A DNA stretch of 64,000 nt, taken from positions 1 to 64,000 of the forward strand of contig JAMQCK010000054.1 of assembly GCA_024196135.1 (NCBI GenBank). The letters run 5' to 3'. Below, piece after piece: positions 1-11,100 of this stretch. The stretch is from Pleurotus ostreatus/Saccharomyces cerevisiae fusant (taxonomy: Eukaryota; Opisthokonta). The translations under genes and the position numbers were made by a program. Under the pieces are notes generated by a model. The model did not search any database. It worked only from the letters and a program-made list of their open reading frames with translations, and was not told the DNA's origin. Positions within the stretch are counted from its first letter, which is position 1. Each line of letters begins with the position of its first letter.

Positions 1-36
1 TTCTTTCCGCGCGAGTACTGCTGACCTTGCGCACAG

Positions 37-354
37 CAACTCTTCATCGACGTCTACGAGGCTCACGGCGGGACCAAGTATACGACCCAGGAAGAAATTG
101 ACGCGAAGATTGCGGAGGCGGACCGACTTTTCATGTCGCACGTCAAGATCGTCACTCCCGAGCAACTCAAAGCCATCCAGGAGAAGCTTTTAGCGCCAGT
201 TCCCGACGTTGAAAAGGTCACGAAGAAGAAGGGCGAGTCGAGCAAGGGGGATGTTGATGGAAGTGACGAGGAAGCGGTGAGCGCTGGGGTGAAGCGCAAG
301 GCGTCGACGAAGAAGGGTGGAGCAGCGAAGAAGGCGAAGAAGACCTCGGATTAG
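37..354 (+). CDS. C-terminal exon of an unidentified basic, probably nuclear protein (5' end outside window)
   Basis: The first 36 bases look like the 3' end of an intron (CTGAC branch-like site, then CACAG). The reading frame opens at base 37 and runs 105 codons to TAG at 352-354. The first 60 residues are acidic and helix-like. The last 40 are Lys-rich, with KRK and KKAKK clusters that look like a bipartite nuclear localisation signal after an acidic stretch (DGSDEEA). An in-frame ATG lies at 133, but the codons before it are equally coding-like and the splice acceptor is good, so I read this as a terminal exon, not a small gene. I do not recognise the family. Confidence 0.6.
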   Translation, partial: QLFIDVYEAHGGTKYTTQEEIDAKIAEADRLFMSHVKIVTPEQLKAIQEKLLAPVPDVEKVTKKKGESSKGDVDGSDEEAVSAGVKRKASTKKGGAAKKAKKTSD

Positions 355-599
355 TTTACTAGTTGTTATTCGCCTATATAATTATTCGCTTGCATTTTTC
401 AAGATTTGGGATTGGTACTCAATAGCGCCACAATGCGAGTGTTGAAGGCTGGCTCAATAGCGTGAACTTGATGGTATTGAGGGTTGGATTAAACATCCTT
501 CAATAGTCTCAAAACCAATATATTGATATTCACGTGAAATGATAACTACGTTGGGGTGGGCAACTCAAGCAACATTGATGGACAAATGTGCCAGGTTGG

Positions 600-1150
600 T
601 TTACAGATTGAAGAAGGGGGGATAGGGCAAGACGAGTGAGATGAGTAGAGAAAAGCCTGAGTTGAACGAGATGAGCAAGATGAATGAGATGAGTGAGATG
701 GATGAGATGAATGAGATGAGCAAGCGAGATGAGCAGACGGGATGGGATGAGCATGTGAGATGGGACAAGTGAGACAGTGAGCCCGACAAGGCGACGAGAT
801 GAGCAGATGAGATGAAGGAGACGAGCTTGATGAACAAGATGAGAAAGATGAGCAAGACGAACGAGATCAGCTAGACAAGCAAGACGAGTGAGACGGTTAG
901 AAAATAGTCTGAGTTGAACGAGATGATCGAGATGGGCAAGATAAGCAGACGAGATGAGCTGACGAGATGGGACGAGTTTGTGAGTTGAGACAGGCAAGTG
1001 AGTAGAGACAAGTGAGATAGGTAGAGAAAACCGTAAATGAGATGAGCCAACGAGATGAACGAGACAAGAGTGATGAGACGGGACGAGCAGGTGAGTAGAG
1101 ATGAGCTAGACGAGAGAGCCAGCTGAGCGAGCGGCGACTGAAGGTTGAGC
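600..1150. repeat. Degenerate GATGAG/AGATGAGCA minisatellite
   Basis: About 550 bases of imperfect repeats of a GATGAG core, spaced by AAGA, ACGA or AATGA. All frames across it give low-complexity peptides (Leu/His/Ser-rich on the minus strand), so the long open frames here are by-products of the repeat. It ends in a run of GGGA units at about 1219-1250. Confidence 0.8.
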
Positions 1151-1324
1151 GAGCTATGAATGGAGGGAAAGTTGACGTGGTGATGAGATATAGCCTGCGA
1201 TCAGCGATATGAATGAGAGAGAGGAGGGAGGGAGGGAGGGAGGGAGGGGGCAGGGCCGGGGGGGCGACCTTCAATAGGAAGCAGGGCCAACTATTGAGGG
1301 CGAGCCCCGAACTTGATCGGGCGA

Positions 1325-1390
1325 CGGGATCGGTGCAGGTGCAGGGTGGGTGCAGGTGCGCACCTGGGTGCAGGTGCAGGGGTTAGAGGG
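1325..1390. repeat. TGCAGG hexamer cluster
   Basis: Repeated GTGCAGG and GGTGCAGGTGC blocks, including the self-complementary GGTGCGCACC. Short and local. No gene evidence. Confidence 0.65.
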
Positions 1391-1399
1391 TTAGACCCG

Positions 1400-2917
1400 G
1401 AAGGGCACCAATAGCGTGGGGGGATGCCTCCCTACCCTCTCCTCGTTCTTGCATGTGTCCCCGCGCGCTGTGCGCGCGGCAGGAGCGCGTCGATCGCGCG
1501 TTGCCCACATTTTTTTCGCGCTTTTCCGCACATTTTCCCGTCCCTCCCCCATTTTTCATGCATACACATACATTCCATATATGTTCTTTACATCTACTAC
1601 TTGTGTATGCACGATACGACGCGTCATGGGTGCACGTAGCGCGTGCCCGATGCGCGGGGCGGGCGCGCGCAACATGTCCGCGGGGTGATGCGCGTCACGC
1701 AAGCCGCCCGATGCGCGCTGCGCGCGGTTGGTGCCCTATAAGGGCATCGCCCGGGGCCGGCGGCTGGCGCTGAGGGCGGGCAACTTTGGCTTTTGCCGTG
1801 CGTGACTGACCCCTCGTAGATTAACCCACTTTACGCAAGTTCTTGGGTTAGTTCTAAAACCAAACTACCGCACAAGGTGGTCTTGCTTGCTAACCTCATC
1901 AGTGTTTGCTCCAAGTCTTTGGTTCCTGTTCACCATAGATATAAAAACTGTTGTGTTGTAAAGTTGCAATGTATAAGGAATTCTTCTGTATTAGGCAACT
2001 TCTATACTTGCCTTTTATGGAATTTTTGACCGTCTCCTTCATTCCATTTTAATGCCTCAGTGTGTGCGGGCTTCTACAACTGACCTGCTTATTATGGACA
2101 TGGTGGTTTGTGAGGCTGGTTTGGGTGGGGTGACCTTGGGTTCTACATAAACAGGCAGGTCTCGTAACCCGCCCCAGGGGCCACTTACCTAGTACCTACC
2201 TCTGCGCTTGCCTCATATCAAGCTCCTTACCACCAGGTAAGCTGCTAGGCGCGCTTCCCCGCATGCTCAACATATTATATACTGACCTTACTTTAGTCTT
2301 GCGCGTCCTGCGCTCTTTTAGGTATGAATATCAGTCGCTATCTCACTAGCAGGAAGACTGAGGTCTTGCGCGTCCTGCGCTCTTTTAGCTCGTGAAACGT
2401 CCTGGATCGCAGGATCTTCACGGTCAGCGGATGGTGAGAGGGGAGCAGAAAAGGGTGCGCACATCAAGTTTTTGATCGGCCGCGTGTTTCGACGCGACGC
2501 GCGTCGAGCTGCAGCATGCGTGTACGAGGGCGGCGAAAAACGCGATAGAGAGGCAAGGAGAGAGCCGTGGCAGCAGCAGATGAGCGGTGGTCGCCGGGGG
2601 ACGGCGGTGAGCGGCGGTGGCGGGGACGGCGGTGGCGGGGACAGCGGTGAGCGGCGGCGGCAAATTTGCCCTTCGCCCGCGTGCCCCGCATGGCGCATCA
2701 TATTTCCCATCAACCATCTCCCCGCTCGGAGCGGCGCAGCGAGCGCGACCTGCCCGATGTGGGCGGCGCCCTGGCCTGCCCGATACGGCGAGAAGGGCAG
2801 CCATCAATCCAGGTGATGCCGCCACGCTCTCGGAATGCCATCAAAAGGGTTTCCAACCCCGATATATTCCTGAATATTGCAGGGTGGAATATCTAATCTA
2901 GGTAGGGGGAACATTGA
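1400..2917. other. Non-coding stretch with an AT-richer island and G/C-rich simple sequence
   Basis: No convincing gene. Bases 1400-1790 are very GC-rich. About 1795-2295 are clearly richer in A/T, with TATAAAA near 1940 and no long open frame. About 2580-2665 is a GGCGGTGGC-type simple repeat that makes open frames on both strands. The AT-richer island could be a solo LTR or another element remnant, but I could not define its ends or a target-site duplication. Confidence 0.5.
2296..2388. repeat. 26-bp direct repeat, two copies 67 bp apart
   Basis: The same 26 bases, beginning GTCTTGCGCGTCC and ending CTCTTTTAG, occur at 2296-2321 and 2363-2388 with no mismatch. Only one other 41-bp segment lies between them. 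Confidence 0.85.
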
Positions 2918-3002
2918 GATATACCCTATAGCTAATGGTCAGTAATGATAGGGAGTATTGTAATACACCCCCCTATAGTCATAGGGTATATCACGATATT
3001 CC
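2886..3002. repeat. Nested inverted repeat, MITE-like
   Basis: GATATACCCTAT at 2918-2929 is matched by its exact reverse complement at 2981-2992. Outside these, GGAATATC (2886-2893) pairs with GATATTCC (2995-3002). Smaller palindromes sit in the loop (CCCTAT..ATAGGG at 2971-2986). The segment is AT-richer than its surroundings and abuts the end of the GCN1-like pseudogene. A small non-autonomous element is one reading. A terminator-like hairpin is another. Confidence 0.5.
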
Positions 3003-5240
3003 TAGGGACAGACCTCGGAAGACTGACCAACGACCTGAGCGTTCGCGCCCGCATGTGTCGCCGTAGTCCCCCCGAAGGCCGCCAAAGACTTCGCGCCAGT
3101 GACCGAGGCATCGAGTTCGCCTTCCGGTGCCGTGCCGCCCCGCAGCGCCGTCAAGTCGAACGGAACGAGTGCGTTGTGAGACATGCCTGTCGTGCATACG
3201 CCTCAGCGGAAAGCGTCCCCGCAAGGAGCGCTGCGTTCTCATGAGCGAGGGCGAATAGTTCTGAGTGGTGTTGTTGAACAAGTCAAAGTAACATACAAAG
3301 GTTCGCACAGGCACCCGTCAACTGCTCTTCGGCCTCTGCTGAAGCCGCAATCGTCTCGCCTACCGCCACGGGCGTTTCCGCGGCGCCTCTTCTCAGTGCT
3401 GAATGTCCCATGGCCATCTCAATGACCAGAGAGATGACGCCGATGCGCGGGTATGCTCTATCGGAAGAGGAGCCGCATGGAATGTGAGAGCGCATCCAAC
3501 GCGAGGGTGAGCTGCTCAGTGGATTTCTTGCGAATGGCGGCTTTGTCTACAGGAAGAGTGAGTAACCAGCGACATTGTTATCTGCAAGGATACCCCCCTC
3601 CGCCGTCGGTGATGGCTTCTTTCTCCACGACGCGCTGCAGGAGCGGGAAGACGTAGCTGAAGCTCGCAGCATCAAGAGGCGCCTGATCCGACAGGAAGCG
3701 CAGCCGGTGAAGCATGTGCGCGATGAGGGCCGCAACTAAGCTCCGAACGCAGGCACCGTTAAATGCGTATACGTACCCCCAGTAGGATCCTCAGCAAGTT
3801 CTTGAAAATGCGCGTCTAAGTCGTATGCACGAAGCGTCGCCACGCCGACCCATTGAGCAAGCTAGTCGACGCGAATGGAGCGGGACGCGAGGAGCATACT
3901 TTGGACAAGCACTTCGACACGTTAAGAAAGTCATATCGCAAGCAAAAAGACGGTGCGTACTTCCGTGCGAAGGCTGCCTGATACACCGTTTAGCAAGAGA
4001 AGGGCGGCACGGCTTACGTGGCCCTTTGACGCCGCCGTCAGGGACGTCGGCGGATACCTGGTTCATCGCATGACGATTAGCAAAGTGAAGGTCAATTCGT
4101 CGGGACGGTTTACGCACAATGGTAGCCCAAGCTTCCACACAAGCGAGACCGCTTTCGAGTAGGATCTTGACGCCGTCGACCTTTGTCCGAGCGGCCGCAT
4201 CGATGTCGAGCAGGGCTTGTACAATCGTCTGCTGGGCGTTTGTGAGGGTAGGTTCGGCTCCTTAGCCTGTGCGGGGGGTCAGTACCTTGACGAGAAAGCC
4301 TGGCACTCGCGACTCACCGAGATCCTTTCGGACTTCTGCTTTAGCTCGGCATCCTTACCCTTGATGGTCGCTTGTGGTCTGACATGCGACGGCTTAGTAG
4401 CTGCTGATCACAACGAGAACTTCGCCTTGCCTGTCGCCTTCGAAGTTCCGCGCGCCATATAACTGCCCTGCCGGCGTCGCCAAAGCTCTCAGATCGTCCT
4501 TCGCGAGAGACGCCAGCGTTCACTAGCGCAACACCAATTTCAAGAACTGAAGACAAACTTACCCTTGAGAACATACCGGATGCAAGTCCACGATGACCTG
4601 CGAGATCGCTCGCGGGACCACCGTATCTGGCGCGATGAAGATGAGTATCGCAATGGCGCGTGCAGCGGCGGCAGGCGGTCTAGTCGGTACGGGTGTCATG
4701 AAGGCTTCGAGTAGGGACGTCAAAAGCGTGGCAAACATGGTGTCTGATAGCATGCGTCAGAATATGTAGGCCGCCAACGAAAAGGCCAAGGGACACAAGT
4801 CGGGGAAGGAAGAAATTGGAAGGAGGGACGCACCTACGACCTCCCTCTGATCTACGCCCGCGCGTCCGCAGTCAATCCTCACCGAGGTTTCGCTCTTGCC
4901 GTGTGCGGGGCCGGAAACGAGGTCGTAATGCGCAAGGACAAGCCATGCCGACAATGTGATCAAGCCACAGAAGAGAAGATGTATGACTGAGGAGATGGGA
5001 ACTTTGACCGTGGCGGCGGCGGCGGGGTGTGGTACACCAGCGGTGAGAGGCGGGTGTTGCGCTGGGGCCTGAGGGTCGGTCGCGATGGCGGGAAACACCA
5101 AAGCACGTTCGACCTGAGGTCTTGAGGTCCTTTGGCGCGAAACCCCGCCAGGAATCTTGAGGCGTGCGAGGAAACAAGCCAAAGCATTCAAACTTGATGT
5201 CGCAAAGTCGAGTTTGATGGCGACTAATCGGTTGACCACG
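3002..5240 (-). pseudogene. GCN1: Decayed internal fragment of translational activator GCN1
   Basis: Read on the minus strand, successive short frames match conserved GCN1 HEAT-repeat segments in the family's order: LVLAHYDLVSG and RIDCGRAGVDQREVV (about 4940-4835), FIAPDTVVPRA (about 4630), KVDGVKILLESGLACVEAW (about 4140), WVGVATLRAYDLDAHFQEL (about 3830), LHRLRFLSDQAPLDAASFSY (about 3690), AYPRIGVISL (about 3450), LLAGTLSAEAYARQAC (about 3220) and NALVPFDLT (about 3160). Adjacent segments fall in different frames: ARQACL continues as NALVPFDLT only after a frame change. Stop codons break the joins, for example after KAKFSL near 4420. At least one ancestral intron keeps GT and AG (about 4832-4751). 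GCN1 is normally a protein of over 2,500 residues that binds ribosomes and activates the eIF2alpha kinase GCN2. Only a few hundred residues survive here, so this is a dead partial copy. The recognition rests on family knowledge, not a search. Confidence 0.8.
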
Positions 5241-5626
5241 GTGGGAGACCTTGAGCCGCGGTACGGACATGAGCCATGTCCAACGATGGAATGAGTTCAG
5301 AACAGTAGGATATATTGGAGAGAGTGAAGAGAGATACTATATTCCTGTATGTATTGCGTGCGGCCGTTGAACACCGTTACGACTTTCGTCAGCTTTGCGA
5401 CTATGCGCGAATCGAGTGGATACGCACTACGAAGACCACACTTGACTCTCCCCCCTGCTATCTCAATACTCTTGAGCGCGCCAATGAATGGGGAGGCGGA
5501 TGGGTAATCACCGACGTTGATGGAGGGAGGCAAGACGCGACACGGCGCGATCGTGGCAGCCGGGCCGGGGTCCCGTGTGAACTTATGTTTATCGAAGGCT
5601 TTTGTCCCGCGCCGTCATCCTTCCTC

Positions 5627-7500
5627 ATGCCACCTGGAAAGCCATCCGTAGTCATCAGCTCCGCATGGGACCTCGGCCTACTCTCCTCACAACTGAAATA
5701 TATGGGCTCCTCTAGCGAAAAGGGGAAGTCACTTGTCGAGCAGATCCGGGTCTTATTGCACTCCCATCAGCCTTTCGAAGATCTCCGCGCATCGCCTGTA
5801 CTTCCGAGTGGTAGTCCGCGCAATGTAGACTCTCCCGTTACTACACGTGCTCTACAATGTCTTACAGCCCTGGAGTTCATCCTCCATCTTCCCGAGGAAA
5901 GCTTCAAACTCATCGCCAACGACCTCGCCGAAGGCTGCCTGCGCGAGTTCTGGGATTCCATTGTTGCGTGGATTCGATACTCCCATTCTGGATTCCACTC
6001 TCCTGTTCTCGGTCTTGGAAGGAAGCGAGTCGATATGGCCCCCCTCGTCTCCGTTCTCGCTTCCCTTTTCCAGCGAGCAAAGGTCCTTGTACCAGATCTG
6101 TTCGCTCGCGCGCCAGAGATGTATGGCATACTGGCCGACCTCTGGCTGCACCTGGATATGTACGTCCGCGGAGACGGCCTCGTTGCAACCATGGATGACC
6201 TTGGTCGCTCGTATATCAATCATGCGGTATGGGCGAGCGGCGCACAGACCGCTGAGTATTTCTCTTGGGAGGAAGGAGATTTCAATGCGATAGATGGTAT
6301 GCGATGGGCCGTTCGCGACCACACTCGATACTTCTATCGGCGTATGATCTCTCATACGCGCCGATGTCTCGATGGACTGCGAAAGGCAGAGTTCGAGCGC
6401 GCGGACACGCATTATGGTTGTCTACATAACCAACTCACTGCGATCACGTCCTTTGTCGTCCATCTGCTTCCTATGTCGTGCATGCCGCGCGATGTCGTAC
6501 GCGATCTCGTTGACATCATGCGCATTCTGCATTCCGCGCCGCCCGCTCGCGCTCTCGCGGAGGTCGCATGCGACACACTGGCTATGGTTTGGCAACACAC
6601 GGCCGACCAGCGCGCGTTATTGTGGTCACTGCACGACGGGGCGTTCCCCTTGGTGATGTCGCTGTACCATAGCGAGGAGCCTAGTGCCAGGGTCAAGAAT
6701 GCGCTGGGCACCATAGCTCTACTATCCGTCTTCGGTGAAGTACAGCGCGTGCTGCCGCGGGACATGTCCTTCCTCGACGAGTTTCCGGATGGCCCGGGCA
6801 GATACGCTCAACGACGCGCCGATGTAGCGCGTCCCATATACAAGAAGACGTGCGCTTACTGTAAGGTATGTGATTGCACAGCTCACGAGTGACTCGCGTG
6901 GCTCACGTCTTCCACAGCATCCCGAAGGTGGCAGAGGCGAAGCCCGAAAGAGGTTCCTCTGTTGTCCTTGCTTCTCTGCAATATATTGCTCTGCCGAATG
7001 CCAGGCCGCTGACTGGCCTTCGCATCGCGCACTACATCGTCGTGCGCGCGTCGATGAAATGCAAGGTTGGTGCCGTTTCGCTTCCAAGTCGCACCAGTCA
7101 TTTACCACAGCCTTAAGGCAAGATCTCCCCTCGCGACGCGCATTTCCTGAAGGCCTGCGGCAACGACTACCTGTGCAAAAACCTCGCGCGCATCCTTGGC
7201 GAGATATCGGAGGGCCTCGAGCGCCATCGCGAGCATCTCGCGCTACCCCCGCGTGTACACATCGAGATACGCATTGGCGGACGCTTCGACGAGGATGCGC
7301 ACGAGAACCGCGTCAATATTCGTCGTGAGGATAGCGAGGAAAGGAGCGTGGCAGAACCATTTTCAGGGAACGACCCGGAAGAACCGACCGTGCTTGTAGT
7401 TGCTGTGCTGCTTCGCATCGACAAGATCGCTGGCGCAGTAGTGGTGCGACGCGCGATGTTGCGGGAGCTGAAGGAGGAGGCTGGGAGACTCACCGAGTAG
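5627..7500 (+). CDS. MYND-finger protein, divergent family member (copy 1)
   Basis: Exons 5627-6865, 6918-7065 and 7118-7500 give 589 residues. Introns are 52 bp each. The frame is open back to about 5315, but the first in-frame ATGs are 5585 and 5627. I chose 5627 by analogy with the paralogues. The N-terminal ~410 residues are helical, with a TRYFYRR segment equivalent to PRRFFRVY of the other copies. The zinc finger spans the first intron: CAYC, then CCPC, YCSAEC and HRALH. The last ligand is His where Cys is usual. The C-terminal part (VHIEIRIGGRF region) is only distantly like that of the other copies. MYND fingers usually bind proline-rich peptides, so a protein-interaction role is an inference. 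It converges on the kinesin gene with 232 bp between stop codons. Confidence 0.8.
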
Positions 7501-7732
7501 TATCCATCGCGCGGCGACTCTTATGAAGCACCAAATCCCGCGAAGACAGAGAACAGAACAGAAGTCATGTATTCACAAATCCAGTGTACAAACATAAGGT
7601 GCATCTGCATGAGTACGTATGCGTGGTCGTGACATAGCAATATCGATAGCGAGGGACAGGTAAGAAGATGGTACATATGAGCCATCGCGCGCGCAGCGCA
7701 AGATGGGTCAGACTTGGTGGGTACGTATATGT

Positions 7733-10700
7733 CTATGCCGACGACCCATTCTTCGACGGCAGGTTCTCTTTGCCCCCGAAGACGTCGCGCAGCTCCCCGA
7801 GGATGCGCTTCCCCTTCGTCGTATCCTCCTTCTTCGCCTCACCCTTCGCCAGCTCAGCCTCCATGTCGAAACTCGTATCGCCGCTCATCATGCTCCAATC
7901 CTCCTCGAGCAGACTTGGCTTCCCGCCGACGTCCGGCATGCGCACAGGCGACGCGTCGACGGTCTCCTTCGAGGACGATCCTGCGGCGCGAGAAGACGGG
8001 CGCGAGGTAGCGGCGCGCGAGGTCGGGCGAGAGGCGTCCGCAACGTACTTGACCTCACCGTCCTTCATCTGCCAGAGCTCCTCCTCGCGGCCCTCACCGA
8101 CGGCGGAGAGGCGGCGGCCGGAGCTGAAGCGACTGAGGGTGGGGAGGCCGGTCATGCCTTTCGACACGCCGGACGAGCCGAGCTTCGACGAGTCGAAGAG
8201 ACTGACGAAGCTCGCGAGAGCCTCGCGCTGGCTCTCTAGGGCTTGGCGAGTCTACATTAGATGTTAGCATGGGTCCAGCTTATAGACGACACGCAGACGT
8301 ACCTTACGCTCACGGTCGAGCTGGCGGACGAGCTCTTCCGACCAGCGCTCAACATCAAGTCGCCGCTGAATCTCCATGTCGAGCTTGCCCTGCCACTCGC
8401 GCTCGACGTCCTCACGGACGGCACGCAGTGGCTCGCCGAGGTTGTTCTCGTACCTGTGTAGTCCGTTAGTCTCTACTCGCTTCGAGATGAACTCATCGTA
8501 CCCCTTCACGACAATATTGAGCTCGCGGTTCTCGTTCGTCAGCTTCAGGATCAGCTTGTCCTTCTCGTCGTCCGGCGCGTCGGCGGGAAGGGGCGGGCGC
8601 GACGTAAGCGCGGTCTCGAGAGACAGGATCTGTGCCTGTTGCGACTCTAGCTGGTGTCGCGCGGCGAGGAGCTCTTGTTGTAGCTGGATAACGTCGTCAA
8701 CTCGACGTCGCTAAAGCACGACATGCTGACACTTACCTGATACGGCGACATGTCAAAGTCAACCTTCATAGGGCTCGCCGGCCGTGACTCGGCAGCGTCG
8801 ACGGTGTTGCTCGTGAGAATGAGCTTGGTGAGTTGCTGGATGCGGTTGTTGAGGTCGCGCATGGCCTTCGACTCGTCGATTTGCTATCGAGATCGTTCAG
8901 GAAGGCGTACAACGCGTGTCGCGGACCAGCTTACCTCGCGCGCGCTCAGTCGTCGGTTCTTGACGGGGGCATCGCGCTCGCGCTCTGCGAGGCGCGTCTA
9001 CAAGGTCATGTAAATCACTCTTACATGAGCAACGTATGGCGCGAAGCGCACCTTAAGCTCTGCGATCTCCTTCTGGTACTTCTCGATGAGCGCGTCGGTG
9101 TCGACAACTTCCTTCTTCTGAGCATGAAGCTGGAAGGAAGCAGTCAGCATGATGTGTCAGCTGGATAGCGCGCGAAACGCACCTTGACCCCCTTCACCCT
9201 CCGCGCGAAGCCCAGCGTACTCAAGCTATCGAACGACATAAGCACATGCACGCACTCAAACCACCGGACCTTACTCACCTCTCGCCCACAGCTCCCACGT
9301 CCGGGTTGATAGTACAGATGACCGAAATCCGCGCGTTACCGGCCAAGCACGGTTGCAGAATCCGCGTCAACTTCGAGTTGCGATACGGGATGTGGTCGCT
9401 GAAGGAAGGACGTCAACGTCGCGCCGCGCACCCAGAACAGCAACGCGTACTGCTTGTTCTTCGCCGCGTTCTCCGCGAGCGTGCCGATGACGGAGCCGAG
9501 GGTGAGCAAGCTGGGCAACGCGTCAGCGCGAGAGGAAGATCGAGAAAGCGAGAAAGCACGTACCTAGTGTTGATGTACTTCCCCTCCCGCGTGCGCTCCT
9601 TGTCGCTCGTGGCCTTCTCAGACCCAGCCAAGTCGATCAGGCTCTGTCACCCCTCGTCAGCCATCCCCTCGCAGAGCAACACGACGAGGACTCACCAGCA
9701 CCGACGTCTGCACGCTCCTCCCCCCAATCGCCTGCAGCTTCGGCCCCGGCGTCCTCCTCCCGCCCATCCCCGGCGTCTGCCTCCCACTCGGCGTCGCCCT
9801 CCCACTCATCCCCGGCGTCCGCCGCCCACTCTCCCTATCCAAATCCTCCGCGCGCTCCCGGCTCTCAATCACGACGCGGAACACCGAGTGCGAACGCGAG
9901 GAGCGCTCGTTCCAGTCGGTGGACGCCGTGCGCCGGTTCGCCTCGCCGCGCTTGAGGACGTCAGTGACGGACTTGAGGGAGGTGATGACTTCTTCGCGGA
10001 GGGGGGTGAGGGTGATGTCGTTCGCGTTGGCGCCTTGGATCTGGACGACGTTGCCGCCTGCGGGGAGTACGTTAGCGACGTTTTCAGGGACGGAGGGCAG
10101 GGAGAGTACGTACCTGAGGTGGAGGGTGGCGCGAGGAGATCTACGACGGTCTCGTTGTAGATCTCTAGGTAGGAGCAGCGGAGGAGGTACTCGCGCTGTG
10201 GCGTACGCTTGATGAAGCCGAATATGTCGCGCATCGAGCGCGGGATGATACCAGGCTCCTCCTGGATACCCGTTGTTGGGTCGGTAGGGCCACCAGTGAG
10301 CGTGAAGGTCTTGCCGGACGCTGTCTGCCCATACGCGAAGATGACCGCGTTGAAGCCCTCCATCGCGGCGTGCACGTGTGCGCGGCCGACAGCGGTGTAG
10401 ATGGGTTTGTTCGGCGTGCCGGTGAGGACATTGTCGAAGGTGAAGTCCTGCGCGGTTGCGGATGCGTTCGTGAGAGAGGGATTGCGCGCGCAGGACGGGT
10501 CGAGCTTGATCGTGTGGCCATCCGACAGCCACGCGGACGGCGATGAGCTGGGGCGGATTCTGCGGCGCGCGTGAGAGGAAGTATGGATGGAAGGGGATGG
10601 ATTACGCACCGGACAGACACCATGACCTTGTCCTCCGAAGCATTTACATCCGCGGGATCAATCTCTGCGGAGACGTCGCCAGGCTCGATCGTCTGGTAGT

Positions 10701-11100
10701 CGAGCAGGACCTCCTCCGGGTCTACGTTGCTCACGTCCATCTCGCTTATTGGCGCGCTCAGCTCATCGCGCGCGGGGGTCGTCGGGCGCGAGTTCGGGCG
10801 GGACGGACTCGCGGGGACGGGCGCGAGCGTTGACACGGGGCGGCGCGCGCTGCGGACCTTCGATTCCGCCGAGATGGCCGCCTTGTACCGCTTGTGCGTC
10901 GACGAGAGCAGCCCACTGACAGGCGGCGCCTTCGCCGACGGGGTCTTCAACTGACTCGGCGTCTTCAGATTGGAGAGGGAGGAGAGGGAGGAGAGGCCGG
11001 ACTGCGAGGACGAGCCGGTGGAGAGCTCCGAGATCGGCCGCTTGGCGGGCGTGTAGTGGGGCGGGCCGCGCGTCTTGGGCGTCGCGGGGGGCGGGGCCAT
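7733..11100 (-). CDS. Kinesin-7 type microtubule motor (CENP-E/Kip2-like)
   Basis: Twelve exons: 11100-10610, 10559-10114, 10057-9696, 9643-9564, 9510-9451, 9398-9279, 9225-9183, 9129-9052, 8997-8935, 8883-8737, 8683-8303 and 8251-7733. They close in frame at 929 residues, with introns mostly near 50 bp. A Ser/Thr/Pro-rich basic extension (residues 1-157) precedes the motor (about 158-534). Motor motifs: P-loop GQTASGKT (about 241), NERSSRSHS (about 362), DLAGSE (about 437), PYRNSKLTR, and [10 protein letters not shown] at the neck. The ASGKT form of the P-loop is typical of kinesin-7. Coiled coil follows ([18 protein letters not shown] to the [14 protein letters not shown] region), then a Ser-rich tail. 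Loop repeats RRTPGM and GRQTPGM lie just before switch II. In exon 11 a 39-bp segment at about 8490-8450 has GT, ACTAAC and CAG, and could be a very short intron. Either reading keeps frame. Expected role: plus-end motor for nuclear or organelle positioning and polar growth, by family analogy. Confidence 0.92.

Noticed and set aside
3791..4138. 115-codon minus-strand frame as a small gene
   Set aside because: It overlaps GCN1-derived segments only in part and changes frame relative to them. A by-product of the decayed gene.
8450..8490. 39-bp intron in kinesin exon 11
   Set aside because: GT, ACTAAC and CAG are present, but at 39 bp it would be shorter than any other intron in the gene and both readings keep frame. 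Not enough to decide, so kept as coding.
9246..10160. 304-codon open frame on the plus strand
   Set aside because: It is the complement of kinesin motor exons, whose motifs and splice sites are clear on the other strand.
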